Shown here: positions 1-10,694 of the stretch, piece after piece
How positions within the stretch are numbered: the first letter of the stretch is position 1
Layout of the letters: the number at the start of each line of letters is the position of its first letter
Source: Artemisia argyi
Lineage: Eukaryota > Streptophyta > Magnoliopsida > Asterales > Asteraceae
Length of the DNA stretch: 64,000 nucleotides
Direction: 5' to 3'
NCBI GenBank assembly: GCA_030686995.1
Contig: CM060709.1
Location: forward strand, 301,149,357-301,213,356
The notes under the pieces: generated by a model
The model's database searches: none
Told to the model about the DNA's origin: nothing
What the model saw: the letters and a program-made list of their open reading frames with translations, nothing else
Translations under genes and position numbers: made by a program

Positions 1-101
1 AAAGCTAGGAAATTTATGTTATAAGAATGACATAAACTTCTAACCCATCTCCTTTTATTAAAATCTCCAAAACCTTGCACATTAATAGATATAGTATTCA
101 T
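1..101 (-). CDS. LINE ORF2 start (endonuclease), partial
   Basis: Start of the second ORF of a non-LTR retrotransposon, reading leftward off the window edge. The ATG (101-99) overlaps the TGA of the preceding ORF in an ATGA arrangement. The 33 visible codons begin MNTISINVQGFGDFNKRRW, which matches the usual opening of the plant LINE apurinic-type endonuclease (N-V-R-G-L-G... then a W). The endonuclease body, reverse transcriptase and 3' tail lie outside the window, so I cannot say whether ORF2 is intact. Confidence 0.75.
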   Translation of the reverse strand, partial: MNTISINVQGFGDFNKRRWVRSLCHSYNINFLA

Positions 102-1399
102 TTATTAACTATTTCATCACCCATATCCGCAATCATTTTAGCGAGCCTATCTTGACATCCCTCCATATTGAAGCCTAGAGCCATGCCAACTTTGATTGTA
201 TCTTCCACCTGTTGAATCATAGAAATTCCCACATATTTCTTTGAAGCTTCATTTTTTTTAACTTGTGAGGAATGCAAGGAATTAGATTCATAATACACTG
301 ACGCTTCACCTTTATCTTCTTGAGCTACAAGCTTACACGCATCACTCACTTCATTTAGCTTATCACAACCATCAGCTTGAGTAAATCCCGGTGGAAATGT
401 AGGTGTCGTGAACCCCTTCATGTCATTATGATAAACTCCATTTTTCGCAATTAGAGACGCCAAGTCAAAAGGATCACTGTCTTTATCCTGTTCACATGCA
501 TCATCAGTATCCTTTCTTTCCTCTTCTTGAAATTGTTGTTCTTCATCATTTTCTTTAAGTGAGATGTCGCCCACTGATTCATTCTCACATTCATCAACAT
601 TGTCTCTTTCATCATTACTATGTCTTCCCACTGATCTTTCCTCCTCTATAACCTCATCACCCAACGCAAAATTTGGTGTCCAACTACATAACTCTCTCAC
701 CCGAAAAGCATAAGAAACCCCTTTCACAGTTACTTGAGTAGATGCAAAGATCAGAGATGTATGCGAAGACTTGATACACATTCGTATACTGAATCTATTA
801 GAATTATCAGTGTCATCAATAAATAAAACCTCTCCCCATCTATTACAAATCTTTTTAAAAGTATCATTATTCCAAGCGAGTAGTGGAACTCCTTCTACCT
901 CAAGCCAAACCAATCTCTCTTTGATCACAAAGTCATCATGCCATGGCTTCAGAGATGAGAACCATGTCAATATTCCTTCATGTTTAAGAAATCTATCTCT
1001 AGCATTTTTATCATTAAATTCAAATAGAACCCATAACCCACCAAGATACTTGGTTTCCACACCTAAAAAACCTTCATTCCTACATATTATTTTAGAATTC
1101 GCAATTGATCTAAAATCCTTGTGACATCCAATTAAGGCTAAAGACAATCCAACATTGTCTTCCTGAGAAAATAATGACGGTGAACTCTCATCCACATGCC
1201 CACCGACAGAATCTTTAGTAACTCCATTTGAACTCCCTTTCACCACATTAATATACGTTTTAGAATTATCAGTACCTCGATCAATCGGTGGTGAAACATA
1301 TGAAACTTGTCTCTTAACATCTGGTTTAATAGGTTTAGAACTCTCGTTCCTATCAAACCTAGCAATGTTAGCATGCAAACGTAACTTCCCAATCCACAC
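98..1399 (-). pseudogene. LINE ORF1 (DUF4283-like gag), 5'-truncated
   Basis: Open frame of 433 codons on the minus strand. It encodes the nucleic-acid-binding ORF1 protein of a plant LINE (L1/RTE-like), of the type often annotated as RNA-directed DNA polymerase with an alpha-beta-plait domain. It starts at MWIGKLRLHANIARF, which in intact relatives lies inside an N-terminal RRM, so the N-terminus is missing, as expected from 5' truncation during target-primed reverse transcription. Residues about 85-245 form the DUF4283-like core, with W-rich segments such as GGLWVLFEF and RLVWLEVEGVPLLAW. The C-terminal part is acidic and low-complexity, and no CCHC zinc knuckle is visible. The stop overlaps the ORF2 start. 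There is no internal stop, which suggests a fairly recent copy. The 5' boundary lies near 1400-1410, where the sequence becomes AT-rich. Confidence 0.8.
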
Positions 1400-1409
1400 A
1401 GTTATGTGT

Positions 1410-2388
1410 GCATAAATTTTTTATTTTTATAAATTCATAAAAATGTTCGTTATGTGTAATTCTCATAAATAAGTACTCTAAAGCCTAAACTCTAACCGGA
1501 CTCCATTTGGTTTCAACTTACGGTTACGTTATAATCACATGTAATAATATTTATTATTATTGCCATTAAGAATTATATTTGATATCTAAGATACCTTTCA
1601 GTTAAACCTCAGCAAGACGTCCCCAAAATAAGACAAAATATACAATTGATAATATCATTGACGAGCCAGAAAACTTATAAAACTCGATTGGTGTTGAGTT
1701 CACCAGTGAGTCCGTGACCTATGTAGAATTTATGGATATTATATATTTAAGATAGGTTGCATGTAAATTATTATATTGCAACTAGTAAGTAGCAAGTATT
1801 AACCACTATTTTTCTTTCTTTTCTTTAGCCATCAGATTTCAAAGAAAAAACAACAAAAGGCTTCACATGCACTAGCTAATGAAGTGCACGGGTGAGGATT
1901 TAAAACTTTTAAGTTCAGATGTAATAGAATTTTCGCACCTTCTATCTACAGATAAAGAGAACTTAAATCTTACTGATATAATGTATACTAACTATACATA
2001 AGTAAAATATCGGCTAATACAAAAACCGAGATTCGTACACATAGGGAGGTGACCACCAACTCACCAAGTACAACTTATATGCTTGTATGCTTGATAGAGT
2101 GTCGGTGATTTTAGTGTTATCAAGCATTTAGTGTAATTAAGATTACTCGGGACCAAAATGATTTTAAGTTAAGTTATAATACAAGTTAGGAGGTGCGGAG
2201 TGCACGCTTGGATAAACTAATTAAATTGATTTCAGATACGTTGAATGGCAAAGTTTGTGACAAAAAATTCGTCACTAGAACGTTGCATCATTAAATAAAT
2301 GTGATTGTTATAAATAGTAACAGAAAAACTGTGGCAATTAAGTGTTGCTAAAATTTATTTGAAAGTTAGTAACTTTAAACCAAAATGT
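1410..2388. other. Intergenic, no gene seen
   Basis: AT-rich sequence of about 1 kb with no convincing coding region, RNA gene or complete mobile element on either strand. Confidence 0.5.
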
Positions 2389-2393
2389 GCGTC

Positions 2394-2882
2394 TGATGAC
2401 GTATAGCCTATATCTGGGCCACAAGCCCAAATGATAGACATTACTCACACCTAAGCCCACCATGAGTGGGCTACCATGACAATGGTACGGGCCGCAGTAT
2501 TAATGCTTTGGGCTCACGAAGCCCAATGCCCAATCCAACTCACCGGGTACACGATAAGGATTATCTATTCATGGAATAGATATCCTTACCTCGGATAAGC
2601 ACCACGCGTGCGAAGAGTAAGGAGCAAGAAACACGGTTTCTTAGCCCCTATATATAGGATCATACGATTCTCATTCAAGGTACGATATACAACCCTAACT
2701 CTCTACGAGGATCCTAAATCGATTACTTACTCTCACGCCGGAGACTAATCGGGGGAGACAATCCCTCGATAAGCCTAACGGTGTTGTTTTATTTTCTTAG
2801 TACGCAGGTAACAAGTGCTAAGGATTGAATTGGTACGAGAGTATAAGCTCATAACCAGGTACGCCCAACTTTTGTATCAACA
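2394..2882 (+). mobile_element. Probable solo LTR
   Basis: A 489-bp block that starts TGATGACGTATAGCC and ends TTTTGTATCAACA, so it has TG...CA ends. It is flanked by gcgtc (2389-2393) and gtgtc (2883-2887), a 5-bp target duplication with one mismatch. It is more GC-rich than its surroundings and has a good TATA box (ccctatatatagg near 2645-2658) followed by a leader-like stretch, as LTRs do. There is no internal domain or second LTR nearby, hence a solo LTR from recombination. The mismatch in the TSD and the absence of a reference copy keep this a moderate call. Confidence 0.5.
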
Positions 2883-2887
2883 GTGTC

Positions 2888-3567
2888 TATTTATGAAAGA
2901 GAAATGATAAATCCATCAAAACCTCATACTCACAGATCCTGACAAGTGTCAGAACTGACGGTTTAAATGCAAAGAGAGAATGAGTAGAAAAAAATAATAT
3001 ATTATTATTGTGTGTGTAGGAGGATTAGTAGAAGGATATTGTAAGAGTCCTTAGCAATGCTCTGAATGAAAATATGCGACTTTTCATCAAAATTCACTTT
3101 GTTTATTATATAATATAAACACAATTTTGGCCTAATGAACAATCATAACAATCCATCAATATTCTCTATATCATTCTTGTTTTTAGAATTAAAATGTGTT
3201 CTTGTCTTATCCTATATACAAAGTTGGTGTAACTCAAAACATCAAATAAGGTCGAAATATTGTATCCAAAAAGTTGACTATACAAGATTCAAGCATTATC
3301 CAAGCAATATTTGATTACCAAAAACCTAATACCACTACATAAAGTGCTCCCAATAGCATTAGCAGAATATTTTTTGCTCAAAGTATGAACACTTTTGTGG
3401 ACAAGTCCTGACTTCTATTATACCTTTTGCCATGCTAGTAATCACTACCCTCAAGTGTGGGTTACCCTTTCTCTACTAGTAATCACTTCTTGAAATTAAC
3501 AACTTTGATTGGATCAACAACATTTATGTCCTTTGTCCCCTTTTAGAGCATTAAAAATTAGATTATC

Positions 3568-3605
<38 letters not shown>

Positions 3606-3707
3606 ATCAAGCTATGCACCAAACCAAAAGTTTTGTCACTTGAATAAAGACAAGGAAAAAGTTACAACTATATGTCAATCTATGTATCACACAGACACAC
3701 ATTCATG
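2888..3707. other. Intergenic with a 35-bp A run
   Basis: No gene seen. Contains an uninterrupted run of about 35 A at 3569-3603. It could be the tail of a retroposon, but no SINE or LINE body was recognised upstream of it. Confidence 0.4.
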
Positions 3708-3717
3708 TATATATAAA
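3708..3717 (+). promoter_or_regulatory. TATA box of the thionin-like gene
   Basis: TATATATAAA about 70 bp upstream of the chosen start codon at 3786, leaving a leader of roughly 40 nt from a start site near 3745. Spacing and match are typical for a plant TATA promoter. Confidence 0.6.
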
Positions 3718-3785
3718 GACACACACCACATGTGAGCTCAAAGAGCAAAACTCAAAAAAACTTAAACTTTGTGCTTGAAAAAGAA

Positions 3786-4553
3786 ATGGAAATGAAGGGA
3801 AGTTTGAAGTTTGTAGTAATCATGGGGATGGTGGTAAGTGGATGTACAGGTGATGTGACTACATTTAGGGATTGCTATGCCAAGTGCTTCATTTTCTGCA
3901 TGATTGAACCCAACAAAAGCTTATGCACATGCACTACCCAATGCCTCAAAGAATGCATATTTCCATCTCTTCCTGGAATCAACACTATGGCCCTTGATCC
4001 ACATACAGAAAACCTTGGTTATTGCAAGCTTGGTTGTGTCACTTCCATGTGTTCTAACATCAGCAAAGCACACAATCCTGGTATGTACAGATATATAATT
4101 TCAAATTTTCGCGCTAGCTTTTATGTTACTTTTATATTCACATGTCTATGTTTGGGTAAAGTCTATAAAATGAATAACATGATCATTTTGGTGTTACTTA
4201 ATGAATTGCTTACTTTCTTAAATATCAATATGAATAGAGTACTTTCTAATTACACTTAGTATGAATAATTTTGCTGACATGTTGCTAAATTGTCAACAAT
4301 GCCTAAGCGCACACACACACAAAAAGATGCTTTGAAATTTAACTCATGATCTCGATTCTGAGGTTGGTAAGCCGTAACAAGAACAGTATTTTCTTTAAAA
4401 CGGTGATTACATACACAACATTAAGAGTCTTCAATTATATATGAGTATGTTAATATAACTTCTTTTTTCCCTACAGATGTGAAGAGTATGGACAGCTGCG
4501 TTGGGTCATGTTCAAACAAGTGCACCAAGAGCTACTCGTCTTCATCTCCTTAA
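3786..4553 (+). CDS. Thionin-like small cysteine-rich secreted protein
   Basis: Two coding exons: 3786-4080 and 4477-4553. Donor is CCTG|GTATG, acceptor is TTTCCCTACAG|AT, and the codon is split G/AT. The product is 123 residues. The second of two in-frame ATGs (3786) is preferred over 3732 because it puts a hydrophobic segment (KFVVIMGMVVSGC) at the N-terminus as a signal peptide. The mature part has the plant thionin-like layout: regularly spaced cysteines (C-x3-C-x3-C, then C-x-C-x3-C-x3-C, then C-x3-C-x4-C), an N-P just before the intron, and a second-exon tail with C-x3-C-x3-C. Relatives are secreted defence-type or reproductive-tissue peptides; function here is inferred. Intron position and short second exon also fit the family. 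A TATA box lies at 3708-3717. No antimicrobial activity can be claimed from sequence. Confidence 0.85.
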
Positions 4554-4862
4554 GACCGCCTCTTCATTTCGAGTGATTTCTTGTTTCAAGAACCTTTTGT
4601 TTTATGTTTTTGTTTGTGTTTTTGTTTTACGTATGATACTTCATAGGAAGGATTGTCCAAATCATTTGTCAGTTGTTATTGTTTTATTGTTCTGTATTTG
4701 AGGATTCAGCTTTGAGATTGTATTTGCATTAAAACCGAACCATGTAATTTGATCAATTAAATCAGGTTTATTCAGGTTTATATTATAGTTGCACCATTGA
4801 GCCTTAGACTTTAGGTGTTATGACCCATAAACGCGATCTAACTAAATAACTAATAACCTCCA

Positions 4863-5052
4863 CCATTGTAGCCTAGTGGTCGGTGCTTGAGTCTCTCATA
4901 AGAGTTCTCCGGTTCAAAACTCACTAGGTAAACATCTTGAGGGTACCCCGGTTCAGGAATCACTAGGTAAACATCTTGAGGGTGGCCATGAAAAGGGTTT
5001 GGAAATGGTCTGTGTATGACCCGGTTAAACCGCGTACATCTAGTTTAAAGAC
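4863..5052 (+). mobile_element. tRNA-derived SINE with internal duplication
   Basis: An A-box-like GTAGCCTAGTGGTCGG (4868-4883) and a B-box GGTTCAAAACT (4911-4921) lie at pol III spacing. About 38 bp covering the B-box and the following CACTAGGTAAACATCTTGAG is then repeated in tandem (4911-4948 and 4949-4980), giving two diverged B-boxes. The tRNA-unrelated part runs to about 5052. I could not define a target-site duplication, so the ends are approximate. Confidence 0.6.
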
Positions 5053-6891
5053 TCACCATCACGAGTAACACGAAATTATCCACTTTAAAATAGCCAATGT
5101 TGAACTCGGGTCCACAATCCCTTAAACCAAGGTCTTGAGTTTTATGACTTTATCAGCAAAGCCAACCATTGGGTTAGCAAAAGGTTATATAAATGTAAAT
5201 GGATAATTTTATGCTTATATTGTCTTTACATGACCCGTGAACTTGGGTATATCTGGCTTGTGAATGACACAAAATAACAGCATGTGATGAAACCCAAAAA
5301 GTCCAAGAGCACAAGCACTTGGATTCTAATAGAATTTCTTTTTTCTTTTTTCTTTTCTTTTTTAAGAACAGCCTTTGGCTATCAAGGACTTGAAATAAGT
5401 CTGAGCCGAGCTCTAGCTCAAGCTCATTGTCGATGGTGTTGGGCTAAGTTTGAACCAAGTCCGATTAATTTACGAGTCCCTTTATGTGGTAGAATGATTC
5501 GAGTGACTTTCCCATTCAAATTCAATAAATGAAGCTTATTTCTTAAGCTCAATTTGAAATTATAATAGCTAGAAAACATCTATAAAAACTATGCTTAATA
5601 GAACAAGCTCGATACACGTTTAGAACAGAGAAATTACTCCAAAACATAATCATTAGCATATACATTCTAATACATAACTAGGGCTTAAAAGCTCAGCAAA
5701 AACTTAAGTTTGTAATACGTTTTGAAATCCTGTTTGTACTTCAGCTAATAAAGTAGAACAAGTTAAACTCCTACAGCTCAGTTTTATGATTGGAAAGACC
5801 CGATAATTATCTTTGCCTCTTTGGGATCTTTAACAGGATTAACGACTATGAACTTTCTATGCTACGCAAATCAGGTCACTCCTAAGATCCACATGCCACA
5901 TAACTCTCAGCAATTGCTAGTTATTATCTCCTATTTTTGTTGGCTCGACGGCCTTGTGTGATTTGACAAAAGTCCTATAAACCAACTTTGGGGTTAGGCG
6001 CTATGCAGAGGTGTCCCGTTTGTTAACGAGAAACTGTTATTCCCATGAGTTCAGTTGATTCAGAACACACCTTGCCACCTTGGGATGTAGGTTCATGTCT
6101 TCCATCCCTAAACGACCTTTTCAGTCTAATCATTGGGATAAAGTTTTTGAGGGATTAAGCAATTGGGACTTGCATAACCAACTATGTTCACACTCATTAA
6201 GGTATACATATATATTAAAGATAACATACACAACTTCGCATACTAAGGTGGAGAGCTATAGGAACAGAAAAGTCATATCAGCATTCAACGTTGATTAACA
6301 TCTTGAAGCTATAACCATGCTTCCATCTATCCATCTTTATTTGGAAGAATACAGCCGCATTAGAGGTGGCAAATTCAATCCTTTCATTCATAAACGGTTC
6401 AATTTGGGTTATGTTTTTATCAATAGATTAAATGGTTATGCTAAAGGTAACTAACAAAGGCACGTCCAAAATGATCAAACGGCTATAAAGACCTGCCGTT
6501 TAGAGCACATTAGATTAGTTTAGTCATCATATTCAGCAATTAGCACATTACTTGTTCATTAACAAAATAGATGTCAGTTTTGACCCATCATTACTCAACC
6601 CTCTATAGTCCCATCTAGCCACCTCCAAACCACAGATATTACCAGTTAGGCTGTTACTCCGGGCACAACAAATAAATATTAACCCACAATGACCGCCAAA
6701 TACAAACATCAAATAAAATTAACCATAAATGATACAACCATGATTATCATTTAGACAACTCTGAAATTTGGGCTTAATCTGCAAATTTTACCCAAAGAAG
6801 ACTATTCCGCAAAAAGCCCACTATCGACGCCAACACATTGGATAGGATATAAGGTTTGCGTAAAGAAAAAAAAAAAGACTCGACTACATGA
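5053..6891. other. Intergenic, no gene seen
   Basis: About 1.8 kb between the SINE and the 3' side of NUP50. Short open frames here show no protein-like composition. No RNA gene or complete mobile element recognised. Confidence 0.5.
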
Positions 6892-6991
6892 TAGATGACA
6901 CGACCCAATCAGCTAAACGATCCATTTCATACATTTGAGTTGACACTTTATAAGCCTTCAAAAAGGATAACTGACAGCAAGTCCAATTCCC

Positions 6992-8194
6992 CTATTCATC
7001 CGATGCTTTTGGTGAATTCTCTGGTGTCTTCAAAGATGAAACAGCAGCTGCATTATCACCTTTGTGTTGTGAGACGACAGCACGAAACTCTTCAACAAAT
7101 GAAGCATCCCTGAACTTCAAAGCAAATGTCGAAAGACTATTCTTTCCCTCACCCGCGCTATTTAAACAAGCAAACGTGATCCCCTTCTTCTCCATGTTTG
7201 TCAGTTTCATATCAGGAAAGAGGCTGGCATTCAATATCAGTCTATAATTGCCCCTAGCTCTCATCACAAGTCTACCTTTTCCAGTTCCATTTGTTGAAAC
7301 ATTGACTTTCAGTTCTCCTTTGCCACGCTCCTTCCACCCACCATCAAGAAATTCAAATAGCACCGAATCAGCTGTAAAAACGGCCTTCTCATTCTCCTCG
7401 CCTGTCTCTACATGAACTTCTTGCATGGATGGTTTCTTGACTGCCTCAGGTTTTTCACTACTCCCAGAAGTGCTAAACAAAGACGAGTTTCCGTTTGTAC
7501 CAAAACTGAAAGAAGGGAAACTCGGCTGGTCACCCTTGGTAATTGAGCCAAAGGAAAATGACGAACTTGAAAATCCTGTCCCTACGATTCCAGTAAAGGC
7601 ATTTTGGCTACTTGAAAGCTGTTGGAACGAGTTAACTGATGCAGCTTCAGTGTTCTTTTTCTCATCATTCTCAACTTCATTGGTTTCAGTTTCGTTTTTG
7701 GTTTCACATTCAGCCTCTTCTTTGGCTTTAGTCTCTTCTTTTACTTCATCCTTATTTTCAGCTTCATGTTTTTCCTCATCTGTGTTTGGCTTGGACTCCG
7801 TCTCATTAACCTTGCTTTCAGCTTCTTCACCCTCTTCTTCCTTCTCAGTTTCCTTATTTGCGTTATCTTGAGGTTCAACCACTTCAACAGCCGTTTTTTC
7901 ACTTTCTGGAGCATTAGTAAAAACTGCAGGAGCAGCAATGGGTTCTGTAGGAGGTACCAAGCGGATTGATGCAAAAGGATTAGAGGAAGGTGCAGATGGA
8001 GCTGGTGCCGTTCGGTTGCGACGAACTTTTACAATTCTTCTATTGGCCAGCACCTCTTCACTGGCTTTCTTGAATCCTGCTTCTTGATCAAAAACCTCTT
8101 CCTCCTCATCGTCAAGGCCTGGGTTATCTCGAGATAATTCCCTTCCAGCAACCCTTTTCTTAGAAGGTGGAAGTGCGTTCTCTGAATCTCCCAT
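6992..8194 (-). CDS. NUP50: Nuclear pore protein NUP50 (RanBP1 domain)
   Basis: Uninterrupted 400-codon frame for plant NUP50, a mobile nucleoporin of the nuclear basket that binds Ran-GTP and importin-alpha and helps dissociate import complexes. Residues 10-60 match the NUP50 N-terminal domain (KKRVAGREL, then RRIVKVRRN). NPFASIRLVP follows at 72-81. Residues 107-183 are very rich in E and K. FSFG repeats at about 213 and 229 are FG-type nucleoporin motifs, and residues about 258-378 form a Ran-binding domain (FLDGGWKERGKGELKV, then RLVMRARGNYRLILN). Length fits plant NUP50a. The start is the first ATG after a strong splice acceptor (TTCTTTCAG ending at 8204), so the whole coding region is in one exon and the leader is spliced. 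TATA-like sequence lies at 10681-10688. Confidence 0.95.
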   Translation of the reverse strand: MGDSENALPPSKKRVAGRELSRDNPGLDDEEEEVFDQEAGFKKASEEVLANRRIVKVRRNRTAPAPSAPSSNPFASIRLVPPTEPIAAPAVFTNAPESEKTAVEVVEPQDNANKETEKEEEGEEAESKVNETESKPNTDEEKHEAENKDEVKEETKAKEEAECETKNETETNEVENDEKKNTEAASVNSFQQLSSSQNAFTGIVGTGFSSSSFSFGSITKGDQPSFPSFSFGTNGNSSLFSTSGSSEKPEAVKKPSMQEVHVETGEENEKAVFTADSVLFEFLDGGWKERGKGELKVNVSTNGTGKGRLVMRARGNYRLILNASLFPDMKLTNMEKKGITFACLNSAGEGKNSLSTFALKFRDASFVEEFRAVVSQHKGDNAAAVSSLKTPENSPKASDE

Positions 8195-8203
8195 AACTTA
8201 AGG

Positions 8204-10564
8204 CTGAAAGAAGCTCAAATCCAACAATGTCGCTTTCTAATTAATGAAAGAGAATTTGATTCTGCATGCAAATAAAAACAGAAGTTGAATCTAAGATATT
8301 CTACAGATATGAACTAGAAAAGAAAAATCACTAATTAAACCTTATCATTTCCCATTAGGCATAAACAGGCTAATGATAGAAGATCAGAAATAGCATCAAT
8401 CGATTATTTAGAAAAGCATAAAGTTAGCCCAGTTTGAGCTGTTAACACTAGCACATTAACTGTAAAAAGTTTTGAATATGTGTACAGGAAAAACTGAGTG
8501 CATTTATCACTCGATTGAAGTTAAGCAACTGTCTCTAAGAGATAAATTAGGCCACCATACATTGATAAGATATAATGAGGGTAAAATGAACTATTCTTCT
8601 ATTCCTCCATTCTGTCTCATTACAGAACATCAACTCTGTGGCTATCTTCCTATCTGTCAAGTGCTATTTCCGTGTTAGCTTTTGCCAAACTAGATGCCAC
8701 TAACTTCCTCTATGGTATCCCCTCAGCATACATTACCTCCTCACTAATTCAAACTTCTGCAGATACAATGTGTGCGCCATACACCTCAAACCATCTTTAG
8801 ATACCCAAACCTTTTAACTAGCACATATCCTTAACATTGAATTAATACTACCTCAATCATATGCAACAGTACCTCCTTATCAGTATAACAAAATACGTCA
8901 AAGGATGTCAACATAATTCTAGCTCGTTAGTAACTAAAATTGGCCAAAAAAGCTCTACGCTAACCAAACACTAGCAGAAAGACCATCATAACACCATCGT
9001 TCGACATGCAGTTACGCTAGAGTAAAACCATACTTTCCTCACCCATTAACACAAAAGCACTTTCTCTTTCTCTTTAGCTACCTTTTAAGAAAATATATAG
9101 TTATATACTGTATCCCAAAATAAACTGTAAACTCAAGTAAAACAAATAAACACCAACTCTATAGCTCTGCAGCATATTTGCTATATAAAACCTGATCAAG
9201 AACACGTTTAAACTTTGAATTAGCTTATTTAATGGGCTAATCGGCTTATTGAAATTTAGAAAACCCAATAAGCTCACTTTTTTTTGGCTTATGAGCTTAT
9301 CAACTTGAGCTTTAGGCTTATTAAAGTCCATAACCACTGCATAGATGACTGAAAATTAATCAAGCCAAGCTCAACCACATGTTGTTACTTAAGTTAAACC
9401 TCAATGCACTGTTTTAACAAGTGTCTTTGATAGTTTTTTTAAATAATTAGAGCTTTAATTAAGACATTATAGAAGTAAGTAAATATGTTAAATAAATTTG
9501 ATTGAAACAACTCGTTAATAAAATTTGATCAATTTGAGAGAAAAAATAGATCGTAATATTAATTAATACTTTTGTTTAATATAACAAGTTCCAATTGGGG
9601 TGGCCAGAGAAAGGACGGAAATGGTCACGAGATGTACATATGTGTCAAAGAATCGCCCTCCCTGGGTAACCTAAACAGAGAAAACCTCATTTGTTTGGCT
9701 TATGAGTTTATCAACTAAACCTTATGAGCTTATTTAACTCCATAAGCTCAATAAAATCAGCAGCTTATACACTTCTTGAAACCTAAATAATGTGAGAGCC
9801 ACAACACAACAACACAAAACACGTCAACACCCAATCCCGTCACTCCGTCAGAGTATGGTATGAGGGAGATAGGATGTAGACAGTCACTCCCCTAACCACT
9901 TCCGGAAAGACCTCCGGCAAATAAACTAATTCAAACACCATCTAAAAACTCAAACTAGTAAAATATCGACTTATCAAGAACAAACTATCCGCACAATAAC
10001 ACTACCATACACACCTTCACAGCTTCACCAACTCCTAACCCTAATCTAATCAAATCGAACCAACACGCGCTAAAACATCAAATACTTCTTAAGTTAAAGC
10101 TACAAATACAAATACAAATAGATAACAACTTGAACGTAATCTTACTAGTCATCAAACTATCCGCAAAAACTCCTAAACCTAATAGAACCAAACCGAACCA
10201 AAGCGCGCTAAGAAACATCACATACCTCTTCAACTATTACACAACACGTAATCTTACTAGTCATCAAACTATCCGCAAAAACTCCTAAACCTAATTGAAC
10301 CAAACCGAACAACTATTACATAACAAGCTGAACCTAATCTTACTAATTAATAAAACAATTAAGCCCTAGATATCAAGTAATACCAAATCCACATAATCAA
10401 ATACGATTAAACGAATATTATTAATAATTAACAGTTAATCGTAACAAACTCTAACGGAATCGTAACAAACTGTAACAGAATCGTAACAAACTGTGTAAAG
10501 GATTAGATCTAAGAATAATGAAAATATGAGGAAGTTGGAAAAAAGTGGAAATTGATAGCAGTAC
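8204..10564 (-). other. Probable 5'-leader intron of NUP50
   Basis: On the minus strand, a donor CAAG|GTACTGC (GT at 10564-10563) and an acceptor TTCTTTCAG|CCTTAAG (AG at 8205-8204) would bracket a 2361-bp intron ten bases upstream of the NUP50 ATG. The putative leader exon above 10565 is pyrimidine-rich with a TATA box just beyond it. Inside the intron a segment of about 65 bp starting at 10135 is repeated at 10247 (unit about 112 bp). No other gene was recognised in the interval. This is inferred from splice consensus only. Confidence 0.55.
10135..10310. repeat. Two-copy tandem repeat, unit about 112 bp
   Basis: The segment cgtaatcttactagtcatca...aaaccgaac occurs at 10135 and again at 10247 with nearly identical sequence, inside the proposed NUP50 leader intron. 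Confidence 0.75.
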
Positions 10565-10680
10565 CTTGAAAACGGTGTGGAAGGAAGTTGAATGAGTTGA
10601 GTGGGCGAGTGTTTTATTTCAAACAAAATAAGTGGGTGCGGAAGAAAGGAAGAAACCAAGGTTGCGTTTTTTTTTTTGTT

Positions 10681-10688
10681 TTTATATA
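10681..10688 (-). promoter_or_regulatory. TATA box, probable NUP50 promoter
   Basis: TATATAAA on the minus strand, about 115 nt upstream of the proposed leader-intron donor (10564). Suitable spacing for a start site near 10655. Confidence 0.4.
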
Positions 10689-10694
10689 TCAATC

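Noticed and set aside
9590..9690. Segment ggggtggccagagaaaggacggaaatggtc resembling the tail of the SINE at 4863-5052
   Set aside because: Only about 30 bp are similar and no tRNA-like head or target duplication was found, so it is at best a fragment.
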